DNA of 64,000 nucleotides from Candidatus Rhodoferax mariagerensis (GTDB lineage: Bacteria; Pseudomonadota; Gammaproteobacteria; Burkholderiales; Burkholderiaceae_C). The notes below the pieces were generated by a model. The model saw only the letters and a list, made by a program, of their open reading frames with translations, was not told the origin of the DNA and made no database searches. Made by a program: the position numbers and the translations under genes. Each line of letters opens with the position of its first letter. Positions within the stretch are counted from its first letter, which is position 1. The stretch spans positions 22,696 to 86,695 of the forward strand of contig JADKAW010000039.1 of assembly GCA_016719055.1 (NCBI GenBank), read 5' to 3'. Of this stretch, positions 9,607 through 18,494 are shown piece after piece.

Positions 9607-11493
9607 ATGGTCAAAATGGCACTAAAAGACACATTGATACAGGCGATCGAATGGCAGACTCAAGGTAAGCTTGATGACGCGGTCAAAGGTTTTAACAACG
9701 TGTTGGCCCATGACCCAAACAGCCCTCATGCGCTGTATTCGTTAGGGCTGATTGCCATGAATGCTGGGGACCTGTCACTCGCGCTGCAATGGTGCGAACG
9801 GGGCGTCAAATCAGCAACACAGTTTGCGCCGCTGCACTACTTGCACGGTGCCGTTCTACAAGCCATGGGGCAAAAAGAAGCTGCATTGGCAAGCTACGAT
9901 GCTGCCTTGGAAATACAGCCCGACTACCAAGAGGTGTTGCTCAACAGTGGCGCCATGTTGCGCACCATGTTCCGACACTTAGAGGCGCTGGAGCGGTTTA
10001 ACAAAATCCTAACATTCAATCCCAACCATACCGGTGCGCTAGCCAATTGCGGCATCATGCTGACCGAGTTCAAACAGAGCGAACCGGCCATTGCCATGTT
10101 TGAGCGACTGCTCGAAATCGACCCGAATTACGACTATGCGCTGGGCTTGCTGTTTTATGAACGCATGCACATTTGTGATTGGACTGATTTTGACAAGCTC
10201 AAAGACCAGATTACACAAGATGTGCGTGCGGGCAAGCGGGCCTGCAAATCCTTGGCATTTATGTCAGCCTCTGACCAGGCCAGCGATCACCTCATCGCCG
10301 CAACAACGTTCGCAAAAGGATATTGCCCCAAGAAACCTATTTCGCTTTGGAATGGAGAGCGCTATCGACACAACAAAATACGCTTGGCCTACGTGTCACC
10401 TGACCTGCGGGAGCACCCGGTAGGTCATTTAATGGCTGGGATTTTTGAACACCATGACAAGTCTCGCTTTGAGACCATCGCCATATCGATCGGCATAGAC
10501 GACGGTAGCCGCTTGCGAGCCCGTATGCTTAAGGCGTTTGATAAGTTCATTGATGTGCGCAACATGACTTCCGAGCAAATCGCGCGGATGATGCGCGACA
10601 TGGAAATTGACATTGCCGTGGACCTGGGTGGCTTCACGTCAGACACTCGCACTGATATTTTTGCCTACCGCCCGGTGCCTGTACAGGTGAACTACCTGGG
10701 TTACCCTGGCACTATGGGCGCCGACTATTACGACTACATCATTGCCGACCGCCACATCATTCCGCCAGAGCATCAAAAGTATTACACCGAAAAAGTAGCT
10801 TATCTGCCAGATACCTATTTGCCTACGGACAACAGCGTCAAAATTTCTGAACGCACGCCTACTCGTGCAGAATGTGGTTTGCCGGAAACGGGTTTTGTGT
10901 TTTGCTCGTTTAGCCATGACTACAAAATCTCACCTCCAATGTTTGATGTGTGGATGCGTTTGTTGACGCAAGTGTCTAGGAGCGTGCTGTGGTTGATGTC
11001 GAGGGGTGAATTGGCGCAGAAGAACCTACGCAAAGAGGCAAAGTTGCGAGGCGTCGATCCTGGCCGATTGATTTTTGCCGGGCGCGTGCCGCTGGTGGAA
11101 GACCACTTGGCACGGTATCGGCAGGCGGACTTGTTTTTGGATACGCATCCGTATAACGCACATACAACTGCGGCAGATGCCTTAATAGCTGGGTTACCGG
11201 TAGTCACCTGTATGGGGAATTCATTTCCAGCGCGGGTGGCGGGGAGTTTGTTGCGGGCAGCAGGTATGAATGAATTAGTGACAGATTCAATAGATGAATA
11301 TCGAGAAACTGCTTTTCGATTGACACAAAATACTGCATTATTGTCTGATTTGAAGAAAAGACTCTTGGAAAACAAAGGCGCTTCTTCACTATTCGATACA
11401 AATAAGGCTGGTTCTGAGCTTGAAGCAGTGTTTATATCGATGTCGCGCGTCCAGCAATTAGGCGAGCAGCAAGATCAAATTGGATGTTTTTAG
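9607..11493 (+). CDS. TPR / O-GlcNAc transferase-like (GT41) glycosyltransferase
   Basis: The 628-aa protein has about five tetratricopeptide repeats (residues ~5-175) followed by a SPINDLY/OGT-type catalytic region of the GT41 family (~255-610). Recognisable segments are RLAYVSPDLREHPVGHLMAG, VNYLGYPGTMGADYYDYI and DLFLDTHPYNAHTTAADAL with the GLPVVTCMG turn. Enzymes of this type attach a sugar to Ser/Thr of proteins in the cytoplasm. Its position between fliE and a sugar island suggests flagellin as acceptor, which is inference. The last ~350 bp are visibly more AT-rich than the rest. ATGs at 9607 and 9616 are both possible starts. Confidence 0.88.
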   Translation: MVKMALKDTLIQAIEWQTQGKLDDAVKGFNNVLAHDPNSPHALYSLGLIAMNAGDLSLALQWCERGVKSATQFAPLHYLHGAVLQAMGQKEAALASYDAALEIQPDYQEVLLNSGAMLRTMFRHLEALERFNKILTFNPNHTGALANCGIMLTEFKQSEPAIAMFERLLEIDPNYDYALGLLFYERMHICDWTDFDKLKDQITQDVRAGKRACKSLAFMSASDQASDHLIAATTFAKGYCPKKPISLWNGERYRHNKIRLAYVSPDLREHPVGHLMAGIFEHHDKSRFETIAISIGIDDGSRLRARMLKAFDKFIDVRNMTSEQIARMMRDMEIDIAVDLGGFTSDTRTDIFAYRPVPVQVNYLGYPGTMGADYYDYIIADRHIIPPEHQKYYTEKVAYLPDTYLPTDNSVKISERTPTRAECGLPETGFVFCSFSHDYKISPPMFDVWMRLLTQVSRSVLWLMSRGELAQKNLRKEAKLRGVDPGRLIFAGRVPLVEDHLARYRQADLFLDTHPYNAHTTAADALIAGLPVVTCMGNSFPARVAGSLLRAAGMNELVTDSIDEYRETAFRLTQNTALLSDLKKRLLENKGASSLFDTNKAGSELEAVFISMSRVQQLGEQQDQIGCF

Positions 11494-11594
11494 ACACGAG
11501 AACTAGTTCCACCGCTAATTTGCACGCGAGAGTGTCGTGATCAATTTGTTGACCAATCCTGCTGGCAATACCAACCAAGCAAAAAGGACGCCCG

Positions 11595-12704
11595 ATGACC
11601 CATGGCAAAATCTTTGTCACCCAGCCCCATCTTCCCCCACTGGCAGAGTTCATTCCGTATCTTGAAGAAATTTGGAAAAACAAGACTCTTACCAACTGCG
11701 GCCCGTTCCATCAACAGCTGGAAACTGCTCTATGCCATTACCTGGGCGTCAAATACATCAGTCTTTTCACGAATGGAACTATTGCACTGGTTACAGCGCT
11801 ACAAGCCTTGCGTATCACAAGCGAGGTAATTACCACGCCCTATTCCTTTGTAGCCACATCGCATTCTTTACTTTGGAATGGAATAAAACCGGTATTTGTT
11901 GACATCGAACCGACCACCCTCAACATGAATCCGGCAAGGATTGAGGCAGCGATCACTACACAGACCACCGCAATTATGCCGGTACACTGCTACGGCCATC
12001 CATGCGATGTTGAAGCTATCCAAAAAATCGCCGATAACTACAACTTGAAGGTGATTTACGACGCAGCCCATGCCTTCGGTGTGAAAAATGCTGCCGGCAG
12101 CATTTTATGCCACGGAGATCTCTCAGTATTGAGTTTCCACGCCACCAAGGTATTTAATACCTTTGAAGGCGGTGCCATCGTCTGCCCCGATGCCAAAACC
12201 AAAATGCGCATCGATCAACTCAAGAATTTTGGCTTTGTCAACGAAACTACCGTCGTAGCTGCCGGCATCAACGGTAAGATGAACGAATTCAGTGCCGCAC
12301 TTGGGCTCTTGCAACTGAAACACGTCGACCAGGCAATGACCGCACGCAAGGTGATCGACTCCCTATACCGCGAGCTATTGGCGGGCATTCCAGGGGTGCA
12401 TTGCTTAGATAGCGCATTTGAAACCGAGTCAAACTACGCATATTTCCCGATATTAGTTGGTCACGACTTCCGCATCGGCCGCGATGCGCTATATCAACTG
12501 CTTAAGGATCACGACATTCATCCGCGGCGATACTTCTACCCGTTGATTTCGGATTTTCCGATGTACCGTGGCATGCCATCTGCACGGCGTGAAAACCTCC
12601 CGGTAGCAACCACTGCTGCACTTAACGTTCTTTGCTTGCCGATTTACCCCAACTTGGAAGAATCGACGGTTAAAGCCATTGTGAAACTCATACGCGGCGA
12701 CTGA
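11595..12704 (+). CDS. DegT/DnrJ/EryC1 family sugar aminotransferase
   Basis: A PLP-dependent aminotransferase of the type that converts nucleotide keto-sugars to amino sugars (viosamine and perosamine type). The 369-aa protein has Asp156 in YDAAHA and the PLP Schiff-base lysine Lys185 in FHATKVFNTFEGGA. The substrate is not deducible from sequence alone. It starts the second part of the island and is 5 bp from the next gene. A fragment similar to its N-terminus recurs at 47.4 kb. Confidence 0.92.
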   Translation: MTHGKIFVTQPHLPPLAEFIPYLEEIWKNKTLTNCGPFHQQLETALCHYLGVKYISLFTNGTIALVTALQALRITSEVITTPYSFVATSHSLLWNGIKPVFVDIEPTTLNMNPARIEAAITTQTTAIMPVHCYGHPCDVEAIQKIADNYNLKVIYDAAHAFGVKNAAGSILCHGDLSVLSFHATKVFNTFEGGAIVCPDAKTKMRIDQLKNFGFVNETTVVAAGINGKMNEFSAALGLLQLKHVDQAMTARKVIDSLYRELLAGIPGVHCLDSAFETESNYAYFPILVGHDFRIGRDALYQLLKDHDIHPRRYFYPLISDFPMYRGMPSARRENLPVATTAALNVLCLPIYPNLEESTVKAIVKLIRGD

Positions 12705-12709
12705 CACAC

Positions 12710-13447
12710 ATGGACCGCAAACTACATATTTTCTATCGACACGTCCACATCAAGGCAGAGCGAAATAGCCGCGATCCGAAAAAGAACCGCCCCAGCTGGT
12801 TCTCCTACGAAGCATGCTTCCGCAACTTGCTATCGACAATTCGCAACGACCCTAATGGCAATCGCGTCAAATTGACTGTTATGTTCGACGGCCTGTTTGA
12901 GGATTTCATGGACGATTTTGTGGCGGGTTATCAAGCGAACAAAGATCTGAACATTGACCTGCAGTTTCTTGAAGCCGGATCGGACAAGAACTCAGCGCTC
13001 ATCACCCTAAATTTCATTTATCGTTCGAACATTCCGGACAGCGATCTCGTCTATATGCTCGAGAATGACTATATGCATCAATCCGGCTGGGTCAGCAAAC
13101 TCTTTGAACTGTACGACTCGGAAATTGTGAAGGACTATGTATCGCTTTACGATCATCGCGACAAGTACTTTCTGCCGATGTATGAAGGACTCCAAGCTCG
13201 GCTGTTCCACACTGACTCACATCACTGGCGAACCAGTCCAAGCAGTTGCGGATCGTACATTTCTCAGCTGTTTCGATTTCGCTCGGATTACGACATCCTA
13301 CAGCTCGGATTGCCTGATTATTTCTTCTTCAATGAACTCATTGACAACCGTCAAAGAGTGTTGCTCACACCAATCCCCGGACTATCAACTCATTGCATGG
13401 AAGGCTATTTGAGTCCAGCAGTCGATTGGCCTGCACTTTTGGTCTAG
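12710..13447 (+). CDS. Glycosyltransferase-like protein of unknown family
   Basis: The 245-aa protein has no signal peptide or membrane segment. It has an apparent GT-A-like organisation: a strand reading LVYMLENDYMHQSGW (about 111-125), where the acidic pair could serve as a DXD-like metal site, and a C-terminal GLSTHCMEGYLSP segment. I recognise the general look of sugar-island glycosyltransferases but no named family. It is 5 bp after the aminotransferase, so it is probably co-transcribed. The function is inferred from context only. Confidence 0.6.
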   Translation: MDRKLHIFYRHVHIKAERNSRDPKKNRPSWFSYEACFRNLLSTIRNDPNGNRVKLTVMFDGLFEDFMDDFVAGYQANKDLNIDLQFLEAGSDKNSALITLNFIYRSNIPDSDLVYMLENDYMHQSGWVSKLFELYDSEIVKDYVSLYDHRDKYFLPMYEGLQARLFHTDSHHWRTSPSSCGSYISQLFRFRSDYDILQLGLPDYFFFNELIDNRQRVLLTPIPGLSTHCMEGYLSPAVDWPALLV

Positions 13448-13525
13448 ACCTCAGTAAAAGATGTGATCCAACAGCGGAACATTACCAACTTCATGCATGG
13501 AACTGCTTAAGATTGCAGGAGAAAA

Positions 13526-14077
13526 ATGACAAAGAGTTTAGATTTAGGTTGTGGAGCAAGCCCCAAGAATCCTTTCAACGCCGACGAGGTGTTTGGCATT
13601 GATCTCAGAGCGAGCCTGGACCGTCGAATCCAGATGGCTGATCTCAGCGTTGAAGCCATTCCGCACCCAGACGGCAGCTTTGAATTTGTCACTGCCTTCG
13701 ACTTCATTGAACACATCCCACGTGTTCTCTATATGCCCCAACGGCGTAACCCATTTATTGAATTAATGAATGAGGTGTACCGAGTTTTGAAGCTCAATGG
13801 AACATTCTTTTCAATGACCCCCGCCTATCCGAATGCGGCCGCATTCATAGATCCAACTCACGTTAATATTGTTGCTGAGGGGACCTTCCCACTGTATTTT
13901 GGAGATGCCGATTCGAGTTCGCCTTGGGGCATAATTTATGGCTTCAAAGGCGCGTTTCATACCGTTTCTGAAACTTGGCAGGGACCTCATTTGCTTACCG
14001 TACTACAAAAAATCCCATTAGCAGAAGCACCTAGCTACAAAAATGGGCATGCGGTACTTCCGCCATGCAACCCCTAG
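13526..14077 (+). CDS. SAM-dependent methyltransferase (class I)
   Basis: The 183-aa protein starts at ATG 13526 with a good AGGAG site. The SAM-binding motif I is at the extreme N-terminus (SLDLGCGASPKNPF), with the acidic motif II (VFGIDLRA) and the post-motif FEFVTAFDFIEHIPR. The fold is a compact Methyltransf_11 type. The acceptor is probably a sugar or acyl group of the glycan, since similar enzymes are common in such islands. Confidence 0.8.
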   Translation: MTKSLDLGCGASPKNPFNADEVFGIDLRASLDRRIQMADLSVEAIPHPDGSFEFVTAFDFIEHIPRVLYMPQRRNPFIELMNEVYRVLKLNGTFFSMTPAYPNAAAFIDPTHVNIVAEGTFPLYFGDADSSSPWGIIYGFKGAFHTVSETWQGPHLLTVLQKIPLAEAPSYKNGHAVLPPCNP

Positions 14078-14090
14078 AGGTCCTGCCACA

Positions 14091-15101
14091 ATGGCCAAGC
14101 TATTCTGTCCGAACGGGCATCCGACAATTACCGCGCGCTTCACTACCGAGGAGCTTTCCGAAGTCGATATCACCCTTCAGGGATGCGCAGCCGACGCTGA
14201 TATTATTGTCGCAGCACTACTCGAAGAACTTGCGCCCCTTATGCAACAGTTCAGAACCGATAAAAAGTATCTTCTGTGGTGCGATGAGCCATTGTGGTCG
14301 AACATTTTTCAGAAGCTGGAACTAACGAGAACTGCTTTTTTGATCCATTCGGATTCCACAACCGGATCCAGCTATGTACCTGTCGATGCGATGAACTGCT
14401 TTACGGGGAATGTACTGTTCTCGAACTACCATTTCCTGCTCGATATTTACCATCTGGACATGGCAAGTTTTACTCAAGCGCAAGTGACAAACCTGACGGC
14501 CTTGCCCCAGCCACCAGAACGCAAGATCGCAGCCTTTCTCACCTACCGTAACGGTGGTTTTTGGGATTTCAAGCATCCATCGGGAGTGCAAGGCCTAAAT
14601 ACGCTACGCTCCCGCGTGGCGCTTGAAGGTGCTCTGTTTGGAAAGGTAGATGTCTATGGCCAAGGTTGGCCGATGAATTTGGCCAAGCCGGAAGAAGGCG
14701 CTGGACAAAAAGGCGCAAATCTCTTTTGGCTAAAAATACGTCAGTATGAGAAATACAAATTCGCCCTGTGTTTCGAAAATACCTGGTCACCGTATTACGT
14801 CACCGAGAAGATTTGGCAGGCCATTCTCGCTGGCTGCCTGCCCGTCTATTTTGCCGGCCCACAGCACACGATCTACCAAGACTTCCCGAAGGATTCCTTT
14901 ATAGATTATTTCGATTTCGAGCACCCAGCGCAATTGTTTGCTCTGGTAGAAAGCATGCAACAAGAAGAATTTGATAGACGCCTGTCGTTGTGCAAGACTG
15001 TGCTCTTCAACGCGATTCAACTCTCCAACGATGGGAACGTGCCACGGCGCTTGCAGCGCGCCATGTTTGCCGAACGCGTCCACGCTCTGCTATCGACCTA
15101 A
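14091..15101 (+). CDS. GT10-family (fucosyltransferase-like) glycosyltransferase
   Basis: The preferred start is the ATG at 14091 (MAKLFCPNGHP), with a GAGG site 10 bases upstream; an ATG at 14043 would overlap the previous gene. The 336-aa product carries the alpha-1,3-fucosyltransferase C-terminal signature, KYKFALCFENTWSPYYVTEK followed by a LAGCLPVYFAGP donor-binding loop (about 220-262). Family members use GDP-sugars. The exact donor here cannot be told. Confidence 0.85.
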   Translation: MAKLFCPNGHPTITARFTTEELSEVDITLQGCAADADIIVAALLEELAPLMQQFRTDKKYLLWCDEPLWSNIFQKLELTRTAFLIHSDSTTGSSYVPVDAMNCFTGNVLFSNYHFLLDIYHLDMASFTQAQVTNLTALPQPPERKIAAFLTYRNGGFWDFKHPSGVQGLNTLRSRVALEGALFGKVDVYGQGWPMNLAKPEEGAGQKGANLFWLKIRQYEKYKFALCFENTWSPYYVTEKIWQAILAGCLPVYFAGPQHTIYQDFPKDSFIDYFDFEHPAQLFALVESMQQEEFDRRLSLCKTVLFNAIQLSNDGNVPRRLQRAMFAERVHALLST

Positions 15102-15109
15102 GGAATGAC

Positions 15110-15769
15110 ATGGGGGCGTTATTTATATACTGCGCGGGCGGCTTCGGCAAGGAAGTCATGGATGTCGCCAAACGCTTCAACGCCGAACAGCATCGCTGGA
15201 ACGACATCCATTTCCTCGATGACCAATGCGAAACCCCCACGCGTTACGACGCCAAAGTCTTCAGTTTCGACGCTGCATGCGCATTTCTGAAACAGAGTGC
15301 CGGAGAGGTGATCATCGCCAATGGCGAGCCCGCCTCCCGCCGCATGTTACGAGAGAAACTTGAAGCCCGAGACATGGCACTGGGCTTTCTAATCGATGCC
15401 ACCACCATTGTGGCTGACTCAGCACGGATAGAAAGCGGCGTAGTTATCGCCCCGTTATGCTCTATCTCCAGCGACGCAGTGATCCAGACCAATGCTTCAG
15501 TCAACACTATGTCGATAGTCGGACACGATGTTGTAGTTGGCGAAAATACGGTGATTTCCTCCATGGTCAACATTGGTGGAAAATCAAAAATTGGCATGAA
15601 TACCTACATCGGCATGGGTGCCTTGATTAAAGATGAAGTCAAGATTGGAGACGACGTAATTATTGGCATGGGGTCGGTGGTGTACAACGATATTCCCGAT
15701 AACATGATCGCCTTGGGCAATCCGGCGCGTCCGATGCGTCGAAATACCGACAAGAAGGTTTTTAAATGA
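15110..15769 (+). CDS. PglD/NeuD-like sugar O- or N-acyltransferase (left-handed beta-helix)
   Basis: The ATG at 15110 has AAGGA five bases upstream and gives 219 aa. An N-terminal Rossmann-like part (MGALFIYCAGGFGKEVMDVA) precedes hexapeptide repeats (about 105-205), for example IGMNTYIGMGALIKDEVKIG. This is the PglD/NeuD architecture, which transfers an acyl group to an amino sugar or sialic-acid-like sugar. With an acyl carrier protein and acyl-AMP ligase next door, the donor could be an acyl-ACP rather than acetyl-CoA; that is inference. Confidence 0.85.
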   Translation: MGALFIYCAGGFGKEVMDVAKRFNAEQHRWNDIHFLDDQCETPTRYDAKVFSFDAACAFLKQSAGEVIIANGEPASRRMLREKLEARDMALGFLIDATTIVADSARIESGVVIAPLCSISSDAVIQTNASVNTMSIVGHDVVVGENTVISSMVNIGGKSKIGMNTYIGMGALIKDEVKIGDDVIIGMGSVVYNDIPDNMIALGNPARPMRRNTDKKVFK

Positions 15770-15785
15770 CCAGAGGTAACGTGCA

Positions 15786-16031
15786 ATGAGCAACAAGGAA
15801 AAATACGACCAAGTATTCATCGAATGCTTTGGCATCAATGCAAATCAGCTCAACGACAGTTTCGTCTACCAGTGCATCCCTGCATGGGACTCGGTCGGCC
15901 ACATGGGCATGATTGCGGCACTGGAAGAAGCCTTCGAGATCATGATGGAAACTGAAGACATCATCGAATTCGGCTCTTACACCATTGGCATAGAGAAAAT
16001 GAAGAAATACGGTGTTGACATCATTGCATGA
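15786..16031 (+). CDS. Acyl carrier protein
   Basis: An 81-aa acidic protein with the 4'-phosphopantetheine attachment site at Ser36 in the motif WDSVGHM (usual form DSL). The helical pattern after it (AALEEAFEIMMETEDIIEF) is typical of ACPs. It overlaps the following acyl-AMP ligase start by 4 bp, suggesting that the ligase loads this carrier. It is a pathway-specific carrier, not the housekeeping AcpP. Confidence 0.88.
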   Translation: MSNKEKYDQVFIECFGINANQLNDSFVYQCIPAWDSVGHMGMIAALEEAFEIMMETEDIIEFGSYTIGIEKMKKYGVDIIA

Positions 16032-17427
16032 GTTTCATCAATGCCTGCACCACTGACCAACCGTCGCTCTTCCTAGAGAGCGGCAGGCGACTCAGTTTTG
16101 CTGAGCTGTTGCAGGAAGTTGCCGACTTTCGCACCGCTTTCTCAGAGCGCGGAATTATTTTTTGTCTCTGCAACAATGACCTTCCGTCGCTACGCTGCTA
16201 TCTCTGCGCGTTTGAAGGTGTTGCCGTCCCCTTGCTGCTTCCCGGCTCCATCCATGAAGCCCAGCTAAATTCGCTGATTGCCGCCTACTCCCCCCAATAC
16301 CTTTTTCACAACCGCACTGACTTGAAAGTTTACGGTTCAGTGCGGTGGTCTGGCGAGGGCTATCAGTTGTTATCCTGTGCCCCTGCAGCAACCAACAAGA
16401 TTCACCCTGATCTTGCTTTGCTGCTCGCGACCTCCGGCTCTACAGGCTCCCCAAACTGGTACGCCTGTCGCGAAAGAATCTGGAAGCCAATGCAGATGCC
16501 ATCATCGACTATCTTGGTATCACATCAAGGGAGCGTGCTATTACCTCGCTGCCGATGCACTATTCCTACGGGCTGTCGGTCATAAACAGCCACCTTCGTG
16601 CCGGCGCTTCAGTGGTATTGACCGACCGCTCGCTGATGGATGCTGAATACTGGAAGTTGATCCTACACCATAAAGTCACCAACCTTGCCGGTGTACCTTA
16701 CACCTACGAGATGCTGCTAAAGCTGCGCATTGATCGCCTCAATATGCCGGCAGTTACGACGATGACGCAGGCCGGTGGCAAGCTGGCGCATGAAAAGATC
16801 AGGTTGGTCGCCGAAACCTGCGCCAAAAAGGGCATCCGCTTCTTCACTATGTACGGCCAGACCGAAGCGACCGCCCGTATTTCTTACCTGCCCTGTGAGT
16901 ACGCCACGACTAAAGCCGGCAGTATTGGCATTGCCATTCCCGGCGGCGAGTTGTGGATTGAGGACGAACTTGGCCATCGAATTACGCAGCCCGGCGTCAC
17001 GGGACAGCTCGCCTATCGTGGCCCCAATGTCGCGCTAGGGTACGCGACCTCCCAACACGATCTGAGCGCGGGTGATGTCAATCATGGCGTACTCAAGACC
17101 GGCGATCTTGCAACCTTCGATGAAGACGGCTTTTTTTACATCGCTGGCAGGATCAACCGTTTCGTCAAAATTTACGGCATTCGCGTCTCGCTTGACGCCG
17201 TGGAAAAAATGCTGGCGGACCAGGGCTTGCAAACTTCAGCTATGGGCGATGACGATCATCTTCAGATCTACCTGGTCGGTTCGCACGACGCCAGCCTCGA
17301 AAACTTGCGTACACAGATCGCAGGAACGCTGTCCGTGAACAAGGTGGCCATTGTGGTTCGCCGAGTCAAAGCACTGCCCCGACTGAGCAATGGCAAGATC
17401 GACTATCAAGCCTTGGCTAGGGAGTGA
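16028..17427 (+). pseudogene. Acyl-AMP ligase (AMP-dependent synthetase), frameshifted
   Basis: Members of the family adenylate an acid and pass it to CoA or an ACP. The first frame (from 16028) is normal up to the ATP-loop TSGSTGSP, then becomes nonsense. The next frame continues in perfect register as PKLVRLSRKNLEANA... and runs to 17427 with family motifs (MYGQTEATARISYLP, about residue 275; LKTGDLATFDEDGFFYIAGR; and a C-terminal LSNGKIDYQAL carrying the catalytic lysine). The break is at the four C's at 16449-16452; five C's would restore a ~466-aa enzyme. It may be a real recent mutation or a homopolymer sequencing error. Substrate unknown. Confidence 0.85.
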
Positions 17428-17429
17428 TC

Positions 17430-18494
17430 ATGGCAATCAGCGAAATTGCTCCTTATGAAATGGAACAGGCTGCAAAGCTGCCATTTATGCTGGCCGAGCT
17501 AAACCGCCTTACTAGTGCACACTATTGTGGCTGCCCAGAATATCGGCGTCTTCTGGACGTTCTGCATGGTGGTTGCCACCCGACAGACACGCTTGAAGCC
17601 ATTCCCTACATGCCGGTACGTCTGTTCAAGCAACACGATTTGCTGAGCGTGCCACCCAGGGACGTGGTGAAGACCATGACCTCATCCGGCACCAGCGGGC
17701 AATCGGTATCGAAAATATTTCTTGACAAATTCACCGCCAGCTTCCAGATCAAGGTACTGGCAGGCATCGTCTCCAGTTTCATCGGAAAGCACCGCCTGCC
17801 CATGCTGGTGATCGACTGCCCGTCCACCGTTTCCAATCGCCTGAAATTCTCTGCGCGCACGGCCGGCATTCTTGGTTTTTCAATGTTCGGACGCAATGTC
17901 ACTTATGCGCTCACCGACGACATGAAACTCGATGTGGAAACAATCGCTGCCTTCCTTGAACGGCACGCGAATGAAGACATTCTCGTCTTTGGCTTCACGG
18001 CCATCGTCTGGGAACATCTGGTGCAGCAACTTGATGCAAAGAGAATGACCCTACCGCTTTCGAGAGCAATACTTCTCCATGGCGGCGGCTGGAAAAAGTT
18101 GCTCTCATTGGCCGTGACCAATGATGACTTCAAGACTGGGCTTGCCCGCACCACCGGCATCCGTCGTGTGCACAACTACTATGGCATGGTCGAGCAGACG
18201 GGTTCCATTTTTATGGAGTGCGAAGCCGGCCATCTGCATTCGTCAAACCATTCGGAAATCATCATTCGCAATCCAATCGGCTTCAATGTGCGCGGAATCG
18301 GTGAACCGGGGCTGATCCAGTTGCTTTCGGTGATCCCGCATAGCTACCCCGGCCATTCCCTGCTCAGCGAAGACATGGGTGAGCTGATAGGAATCGACAG
18401 CTGCCACTGTGGCCGCAAGGGCAAAACTTTCAAGGTGCATGGGCGCATCAAGAACGCCGAAGTGCGAGGCTGCAGTGATACATACACCCGCTAA
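17430..18494 (+). CDS. LuxE-like acyl-protein synthetase
   Basis: LuxE-type enzymes activate a fatty acid as acyl-AMP and transfer it to an enzyme thiol for reduction by LuxC. The 354-aa product (ATG 17430, GGGAG site) has the P-loop-like TSSGTSGQSVSKIFLD (about 88-103), a long LHGGGWKKL turn and the VHNYYGMVEQTGSIFMECE segment typical of the family. It is followed by a LuxC homologue, as in bioluminescence operons, but no luxAB is present here. The role must therefore differ from light production. Confidence 0.88.
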   Translation: MAISEIAPYEMEQAAKLPFMLAELNRLTSAHYCGCPEYRRLLDVLHGGCHPTDTLEAIPYMPVRLFKQHDLLSVPPRDVVKTMTSSGTSGQSVSKIFLDKFTASFQIKVLAGIVSSFIGKHRLPMLVIDCPSTVSNRLKFSARTAGILGFSMFGRNVTYALTDDMKLDVETIAAFLERHANEDILVFGFTAIVWEHLVQQLDAKRMTLPLSRAILLHGGGWKKLLSLAVTNDDFKTGLARTTGIRRVHNYYGMVEQTGSIFMECEAGHLHSSNHSEIIIRNPIGFNVRGIGEPGLIQLLSVIPHSYPGHSLLSEDMGELIGIDSCHCGRKGKTFKVHGRIKNAEVRGCSDTYTR

